DNA of 18,906 bases from an uncultured Desulfobacterium sp. (lineage in GTDB: Bacteria; Desulfobacterota; Desulfobacteria; Desulfobacterales; Desulfobacteraceae). The position numbers and the translations under genes were made by a program. The notes under the pieces are model-generated. The model had not been told where the DNA came from and did no database searches. It worked only from the letters and a program-made list of their open reading frames with translations. This document shows, piece after piece, positions 13,966 to 18,906 of the stretch. The number at the start of each line of letters is the position of its first letter. The stretch's first letter is position 1. The DNA lies in contig CAKZLA010000192.1 of the NCBI GenBank assembly GCA_937124525.1, positions 1-18,906 on the forward strand, written 5' to 3'.

Positions 13966-14943
13966 ATGTCTATCTATAAAAATGCGGGGATATTGTTTCT
14001 GGGGAGTCGGTTAAAACGATTGAGTGATTACTTCTTGTCTGATCTGGCCAGGATTTATCAAGGGGCTGGCATTAGTTTTGAACCCAGCTGGTTTCCGATT
14101 TTTTATCTGCTGGACACAAGAGAGGATGTGACCATCTCAAGCATTGCAAAGCAGCTGGAAATAACCCATTCCGGGGCAAGTCAGATGGTGACTTCCCTGA
14201 AAAAAAAGGGGGTTGTTGAGATATTCCAGGTGCGTGAGGATAAACGGTTGAAGACCGTTACCTTTACCCCCCGGGGGAGAGAAAAATTAAAGGAGATCAA
14301 ACCAGTGTGGGCCGCACTCCAGGAAAGTATGGATGATCTGCTCACCCCCGGAGGACAGCGTTCCAGGGTCATAGGGCTTTTAGAAGAGCTGGAAGAGGAC
14401 ATGGCCCGGATGAATCTGGTGGCGGTTGTTGAACAAAGGCTTTTGTTCAATCAATTTTTGGCAGAGATTGACATTGTCCCTTACACAGAAACGCTGCATG
14501 ACTCTTTCATGGCCTTGGTGCTCAATTGGATTGCTGAAAATCCCCATACCCTGCCCCGGGATGTCAGTTGGATGAGCGATACCTGTCGGACGATTTCCGG
14601 GCCGGGAGTCCCCCTTGTTTTTATGGCGGTTCACCGGGGTGAGGTTGTCAGTGCCTGTGTGGCCAGCCTTGACCCCTTGGGAAGAGGTTATGAATTGTCC
14701 CTGATTTTTGACAACGCCCGGTTTTCCATTCCCCTTATCCAGGCTCTGCTGGATAAAATGTGCAACGAAGTGGAAAAAAAGGACGTGGTTCTTGCAACCA
14801 TAAGAACAGATATCACCCATTCGGTCCTTTTAAAAATATTACAAAAAAATGGTTTTAAACTCATGGAAGTAGAAAAAACAGATGCACAGGATAAAACCTG
14901 CATGGGGTTATCCCGACATTTTAAAAAAGGAACAAAATCATGA
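13966..14943 (+). CDS. MarR-family transcriptional regulator with C-terminal GNAT-like domain
   Basis: 325 residues. Residues about 30-140 form a MarR winged helix: VTISSIAKQLEITHSGASQMVTSLKKKGVVE is the recognition region and REDKRLKTVTFTPRGREKL the wing. Residues about 210-315 look like a GNAT acetyltransferase fold (VFMAVHRGEVVSACVASL, then an alternating helix/strand tail ending KNGFKLMEVEK), but a clear acetyl-CoA Q/R-x-x-G-x-G/A loop is not seen, so this half may be a ligand sensor only. The stop codon overlaps the hutU ATG in ATGA, so the regulator is first in the hut operon and translationally coupled to it. By position it should control histidine or urocanate breakdown, replacing the GntR-type HutC of other bacteria; this is inference. 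AAAGGA lies six bases before the ATG. Confidence 0.85.
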   Translation: MSIYKNAGILFLGSRLKRLSDYFLSDLARIYQGAGISFEPSWFPIFYLLDTREDVTISSIAKQLEITHSGASQMVTSLKKKGVVEIFQVREDKRLKTVTFTPRGREKLKEIKPVWAALQESMDDLLTPGGQRSRVIGLLEELEEDMARMNLVAVVEQRLLFNQFLAEIDIVPYTETLHDSFMALVLNWIAENPHTLPRDVSWMSDTCRTISGPGVPLVFMAVHRGEVVSACVASLDPLGRGYELSLIFDNARFSIPLIQALLDKMCNEVEKKDVVLATIRTDITHSVLLKILQKNGFKLMEVEKTDAQDKTCMGLSRHFKKGTKS

Positions 14944-16976
14944 TGAAAAATATGGATGTATCCAATGCAATGACCATTAAGATGGATGACATTTTTACAA
15001 CGCTTCCAGATATGCCAGATTTTGAAGAAGGCATCAGAAGAGCCCCTAAAAGACCCCTGCATCTCAACAAGGGAGAAATTGCCCTGGCCTTGAAAAATGC
15101 CCTGCGATATCTGCCCGAAGCCTGGCACAATACCTTGGGCCCGGAGTTCCTGGATGAATTGCTAACCTATGGGCGTATCTATGGATATCGTTTTAGACCG
15201 GTGGGTCGTATTTCTGGAAAGCCCATTGATGAATACAAAGGAAAATGTGTGGAAGGGCAGGCCTTCCAGGTGATGATCGAAAACAATCTGGACTTTGAAA
15301 TCGCATTGTACCCTTATGAACTGGTAACCTATGGTGAAACCGGCCAGGTGTGCCAGAATTGGATGCAATACCGCATGATTAAGAAATATCTTGAAAATGT
15401 CACCCAGGATCAGACCCTGGTGGTGGAATCGGGTCATCCATTGGGGCTTTTTAAATCATCTCCCACATCTCCCCGGGCCATCATCACCAATGCCATGATG
15501 ATCGGGCTTTTTGACGACCAGGAAAACTGGGAGCGGGCCATGTCCCTGGGGGTGGCGAACTATGGACAGATGACGGCGGGGGGCTGGATGTACATCGGAC
15601 CCCAGGGCATTGTCCACGGCACCTATGGTACCCTTTTAAATGCGGCCCGCATGGAGCTTGGGGTGGCTGAAGATGGGGATCTCACCGGGAAACTTTTTGT
15701 CACCTCCGGCCTTGGGGGGATGAGCGGTGCCCAGGGCAAGGCCATTGAGATTGCCAACGGGGTGGGTATCATCGCCGAGGTGGATCTCTCCCGCATACAG
15801 ACCCGATTTGATCAGGGCTGGGTGAGCCAGATCACCCGGGATGCGGTAGAGACCTTTGCGGCGGCAAAAAAAGCAGTGGCAGAAAAGAAGGCCGTGGCCA
15901 TTGCCTTTCATGGCAATGTGGTGGATCTTCTGGAGTATGCTGTTAACAACAACATTCCCATTGAACTTTTGTCCGATCAAACCTCCTGCCATGTGGCCCA
16001 TGGCGGTGGATATTGCCCCCAGGGGCTGACCTTTGAGCAGCGCACTGACATGCTTAAAAATGATCCCGATGGCTTTACAAAAAAGGTGGATGTCTCCCTG
16101 GTGCATCACTATAATCTCATTAAAACCCTTGTGGACAGGGGAACCTATTTCTTTGATTATGGTAATGCATTCATGCGGGCTGTTTTTGATGCCGGGGTCA
16201 CCGAGATCTGTAAAAACGGAGAAAACACCCTGGACGGATTTATCTTTCCCTCCTATGTGGAAGATATCATGGGGCCGTTGATGTTTGATTATGGGTATGG
16301 GCCTTTCCGGTGGGTGTGCCTTTCCGGTAAAGAATCTGATCTTTTAAAAACCGACCAGGCAGCCATGGCCTGCATTGATCCAGACAGACGATCCCAGGAC
16401 AGGGACAATTATATCTGGATCAGGGATGCACAAAAGAACAAACTGGTGGTGGGCACCCAGGCCCGGATTCTCTATCAGGATGCCATGGGCCGGGTGACCA
16501 TTGCCTTGAAATTCAATGACATGGTTCGAAAGGGCGAAATTGGTCCTGTGATGTTGGGAAGAGACCACCATGACACTGGCGGCACGGATTCTCCTTTCCG
16601 GGAAACGGCCAACATCAAAGATGGCAGCAACATCATGGCTGACATGGCCATTCAATGCTTTGCCGGGAACTGTGCCCGGGGTATGAGCCTTGTGGCCCTG
16701 CACAACGGCGGCGGTGTGGGCATCGGTAAAGCCATCAACGGCGGATTCGGTCTGGTGCTGGACGGCAGTTCCCGGGTGGATGACATCATCCGTCGGGCCA
16801 TGCTCTGGGATGTCATGGGCGGGGTGGCCAGGCGCTCCTGGGCCCGGAACGAACACTCCATGGAAACCTGTGTGGAGTTCAATGACATGTGCAAGGGGGA
16901 GGCCCACATCACCATTCCCTATCTCACCGATGAAAAGATGATTGCAGATCTGGTGGACAATAAATATAAAAAATAA
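14940..16976 (+). CDS. hutU: urocanate hydratase, long UROC1-like form
   Basis: 678-residue NAD-dependent enzyme that hydrates urocanate to imidazolonepropionate, the second step of histidine degradation. Family signatures are present: SGHPLGLF, YGQMTAGGWMYIGPQGIVHGTYGT, TSGLGGMSGAQGKA, GYGPFRWVCLSG, GRDHHDTGGTDSPFRET, ALHNGGGVGIGKAINGGFGL. Common bacterial HutU is near 555 residues; this length and the RDHHD..GTDSPFRET and GKAINGGFGLVLDG wording match the long form known from vertebrate UROC1. The segment equal to ARICW (Cys410 of Pseudomonas HutU) appears to read ARILY. The start overlaps the regulator stop by four bases, with AAGGA upstream. hutI follows after 16 bases. Confidence 0.95.
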   Translation: MMKNMDVSNAMTIKMDDIFTTLPDMPDFEEGIRRAPKRPLHLNKGEIALALKNALRYLPEAWHNTLGPEFLDELLTYGRIYGYRFRPVGRISGKPIDEYKGKCVEGQAFQVMIENNLDFEIALYPYELVTYGETGQVCQNWMQYRMIKKYLENVTQDQTLVVESGHPLGLFKSSPTSPRAIITNAMMIGLFDDQENWERAMSLGVANYGQMTAGGWMYIGPQGIVHGTYGTLLNAARMELGVAEDGDLTGKLFVTSGLGGMSGAQGKAIEIANGVGIIAEVDLSRIQTRFDQGWVSQITRDAVETFAAAKKAVAEKKAVAIAFHGNVVDLLEYAVNNNIPIELLSDQTSCHVAHGGGYCPQGLTFEQRTDMLKNDPDGFTKKVDVSLVHHYNLIKTLVDRGTYFFDYGNAFMRAVFDAGVTEICKNGENTLDGFIFPSYVEDIMGPLMFDYGYGPFRWVCLSGKESDLLKTDQAAMACIDPDRRSQDRDNYIWIRDAQKNKLVVGTQARILYQDAMGRVTIALKFNDMVRKGEIGPVMLGRDHHDTGGTDSPFRETANIKDGSNIMADMAIQCFAGNCARGMSLVALHNGGGVGIGKAINGGFGLVLDGSSRVDDIIRRAMLWDVMGGVARRSWARNEHSMETCVEFNDMCKGEAHITIPYLTDEKMIADLVDNKYKK

Positions 16977-16992
16977 GGTCAGGAGAAAAAAC

Positions 16993-18246
16993 ATGAATGG
17001 AAATCTGATCGTAAAAAATGCTTCCCAGGTGGTCACCTGCAGTGGGTTTAAGGCAAAACAGGGGCAGGAAATGTCCGACCTTGCCATTGTTGAAAATGGT
17101 GCCGTGATTATTGAAGCGGGTAATATTAAAGCTGTGGGCAACTCATCCGAGCTGTTAAATGGGTTTGATACCCAGGGGTTTGAGGTGATTGATGCCGCAG
17201 GAAAGGCTGTTTTGCCGGGTTTTGTGGATTCTCATACCCATTTTGTGTTTGGGGGATACCGTCCCGATGAATTTGCCTGGCGTCTTCGCGGGGACAGCTA
17301 CATGGATATCATGAACCGGGGGGGAGGCATTGCCAACTCTGTCAATGCCACCCGAAACGCTTCCCGGGAGGAGCTCATGGCCGTGGGGCAAAAACGCCTT
17401 GATTCCATGCTCTCCTTTGGGGTCACCACAGTTGAGGGAAAAAGCGGGTATGGCCTGGATCTGGACACGGAATTAAAGCAGCTTCAAGTGATGAAAGCCC
17501 TTGGTGAAACCCATCCCATGGACATTGTCTCCACCTTTTTGGGTGCCCATGCCACCCCTCCTGAGTTCAAGGGAAGATCGGATGATTTTATTGATCTTGT
17601 CATGGACATGCTTCCTGAAATTGCACAACAGCAATTGGCGGAGTTTTGTGATATTTTTTGTGAAAAAAATGTTTTTTCCGTGGAACAATCCCGGAAATTG
17701 CTTTTAAGGGCCAAAGAGCTTGGGTTCAAGCTCAAACTCCATGCCGACGAGATTGTGCAGTTTGGCGGGTCCGAACTTGCAGCAGAGCTGGGGGCCGTTT
17801 CCGCAGATCACCTTCTCCAGGCATCGGATCAGGGCATAGAGGATATGGTCCGGGCCGGGGTGGTGACAACCTTGCTGCCGGGCACGGCATTCAGTTTAAA
17901 GGAAGACTATGCCCGGGGAAGATACATGATTGATAAGGGATGTGCCGTGGCCCTGGCAACGGATTTTAATCCCGGCAGCTGTTTTTCCGAATCCATTCCT
18001 CTTATTACGGCCCTTGCCACATTGTACATGAATTTGAGTCCAGAGGAGGCCATCACAGCCCTGACCATAAATGGGGCTGCCGCCATTGACCGTGCCCAAA
18101 CCATTGGAAGTATTGATGCAGGAAAACAGGGGGATCTGGTGATTCTGGAATTTCCCTCCTATCGGTTTATTCCTTATCATGTGGGCGTTAACACCGTTGA
18201 GACCGTTATTAAAAAGGGACAAACGGTTTTTTTTAAAAACCGTTGA
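16993..18246 (+). CDS. hutI: imidazolonepropionase
   Basis: 417-residue metal-dependent amidohydrolase that opens the imidazolone ring to give N-formimino-L-glutamate, the third step of histidine breakdown. It has the metal motif DSHTHFVFGG with HTH near residue 81, the substrate region RLRGDSYMDIMNRGGGI, TTVEGKSGYGL, the metal His in LHADE near 250, SADHL, and the catalytic Asp in LATDFNPGS near 321. Length is normal. The frame opens earlier at 16942 inside hutU, but the start is put at 16993 because AGGAG lies seven bases before that ATG and the product then begins like other HutI proteins. The gaps of 16 bases to hutU and 19 to hutD indicate one operon. Confidence 0.96.
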   Translation: MNGNLIVKNASQVVTCSGFKAKQGQEMSDLAIVENGAVIIEAGNIKAVGNSSELLNGFDTQGFEVIDAAGKAVLPGFVDSHTHFVFGGYRPDEFAWRLRGDSYMDIMNRGGGIANSVNATRNASREELMAVGQKRLDSMLSFGVTTVEGKSGYGLDLDTELKQLQVMKALGETHPMDIVSTFLGAHATPPEFKGRSDDFIDLVMDMLPEIAQQQLAEFCDIFCEKNVFSVEQSRKLLLRAKELGFKLKLHADEIVQFGGSELAAELGAVSADHLLQASDQGIEDMVRAGVVTTLLPGTAFSLKEDYARGRYMIDKGCAVALATDFNPGSCFSESIPLITALATLYMNLSPEEAITALTINGAAAIDRAQTIGSIDAGKQGDLVILEFPSYRFIPYHVGVNTVETVIKKGQTVFFKNR

Positions 18247-18265
18247 ACGGATAAGGGATCGTTGG

Positions 18266-18868
18266 ATGGCACTTGACTATACGATTCTTTCACCGAAGGA
18301 TTTTAAAAAAATTCCCTGGCGAAATGGCCAGGGAATGACCACCGAGCTGAAGATCGGGCAGGCAGAGGGAGGGATGACCTTTAACTGGCGCCTGAGCAGC
18401 GCGCCCGTGGACAGCAACGGGCCGTTTTCTGATTTTTCAGGGTATGATCGCATTCTTGTTTTGCTCAAGGGGAACGGAATGGATCTTTTCCATGGAAATG
18501 GCTGCACGGCCCACTTGCGGAAACCATATGATATGGCCGTCTTTTCCGGAGATTTAAAGACCCATGCCGTATTGGTGGACGGGGGAATTCAGGATTTTAA
18601 TATCATGACAAGGCAGGGACATTGCCGGGCAAACGTAGATTTGTTTAAAAGCTTTGGAGAACATTCTTTGAGCATTGCTGCCGATGATTTCCTTGTTTAT
18701 TCCCCCGACCATGACACCTGCCTGGGACCACAGGGGGAAGGGGCCGTCTGTTTGCCGGCGGGACACCTGTTCCATGTGAAGTCTGTTCCCATGTCACCAT
18801 GGTATTTCCAAGGCCATGGCATTATCTGTATACAAGTTCGTAATCGGACGACATGCCCCCCCAAGTAG
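18266..18868 (+). CDS. hutD: HutD family cupin protein
   Basis: 200-residue HutD/DUF886 protein, a cupin-fold companion of histidine utilisation operons. Its role is not firmly known; it is thought to bind a pathway intermediate such as formiminoglutamate and set an upper limit on hut activity. Signature segments are KKIPWRNGQGMTTEL near the N-terminus, FNWRLSSAPVDSNGPFSDFSGYDRIL, the LLKGNGM turn and RQGHCRANVDLF. The frame opens at 18179 within hutI, but the ATG at 18266 fits the family N-terminus (MALDYTILSPKDF) and leaves a 19-base gap after hutI; AAGGG lies upstream. The window ends 38 bases after its stop, so whether hutH or another hut gene follows cannot be told. Confidence 0.9.
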   Translation: MALDYTILSPKDFKKIPWRNGQGMTTELKIGQAEGGMTFNWRLSSAPVDSNGPFSDFSGYDRILVLLKGNGMDLFHGNGCTAHLRKPYDMAVFSGDLKTHAVLVDGGIQDFNIMTRQGHCRANVDLFKSFGEHSLSIAADDFLVYSPDHDTCLGPQGEGAVCLPAGHLFHVKSVPMSPWYFQGHGIICIQVRNRTTCPPK

Positions 18869-18906
18869 CCGGTGTTGCGGTGACGCCCGAAAGACCCTCC
18901 AATAAT

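Noticed and set aside
16344..17141. 265-residue minus-strand open frame
   Set aside because: Antisense to hutU and hutI, both of which have unmistakable family motifs.

Overview
The window looks like part of the chromosome of an anaerobic, probably marine, sulfate-reducing bacterium of the Desulfobacteraceae type (Desulfobacterota). This is inference. It rests on the mix of gene families (NiFe uptake-type hydrogenase, glutamate-synthase-like genes split into amidotransferase and synthase parts, multi-sensor GGDEF protein, long-form urocanate hydratase) and on codon style. No rRNA, tRNA, CRISPR array, phage gene or insertion sequence was seen. Layout: everything from 1 to about 13250 that codes is on the minus strand; everything from 13966 to 18868 is on the plus strand. 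The two halves diverge from a 715-base AT-rich spacer. Minus-strand block, read in the direction of transcription: glnK (PII) and amt (ammonium transporter), preceded by a plausible sigma-54 promoter and separated by eight copies of a heptanucleotide; then a three-gene cluster made of a class II glutamine amidotransferase, a 1042-residue fused GXGXG/FMN glutamate-synthase-like protein, and a GlnT-type glutamine synthetase, closed by a clear rho-independent terminator at 5190-5233; then fabG followed 32 bases later by a membrane diguanylate cyclase with three periplasmic solute-binding domains; last, running off the left edge, the small subunit of a NiFe hydrogenase. Plus-strand block: a MarR-type regulator with an acetyltransferase-like tail overlaps hutU (urocanate hydratase) by four bases, followed by hutI (imidazolonepropionase) and hutD. 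This operon converts urocanate to formiminoglutamate; hutH is not in the window. The left part of the nitrogen block transports and assimilates ammonium, or possibly a small amine. GlnT plus separate amidotransferase and FMN parts is also the gene set of the N-methylglutamate (mgsABC/gmaS) and glxBCD/glnT systems, so the true amine substrate is open. The histidine operon next door would release glutamate and nitrogen into the same pool. The most unusual items are: the fused synthase with a second, cluster-less copy of part of its FMN barrel; a roughly 80-base non-coding repeat present upstream of both fabG and the amidotransferase gene; the G-rich heptamer array between glnK and amt; a hydrogenase small subunit with Asp at a proximal-cluster cysteine position and an A13 tract in frame; and a UROC1-like long urocanate hydratase under a MarR-type rather than HutC-type regulator.
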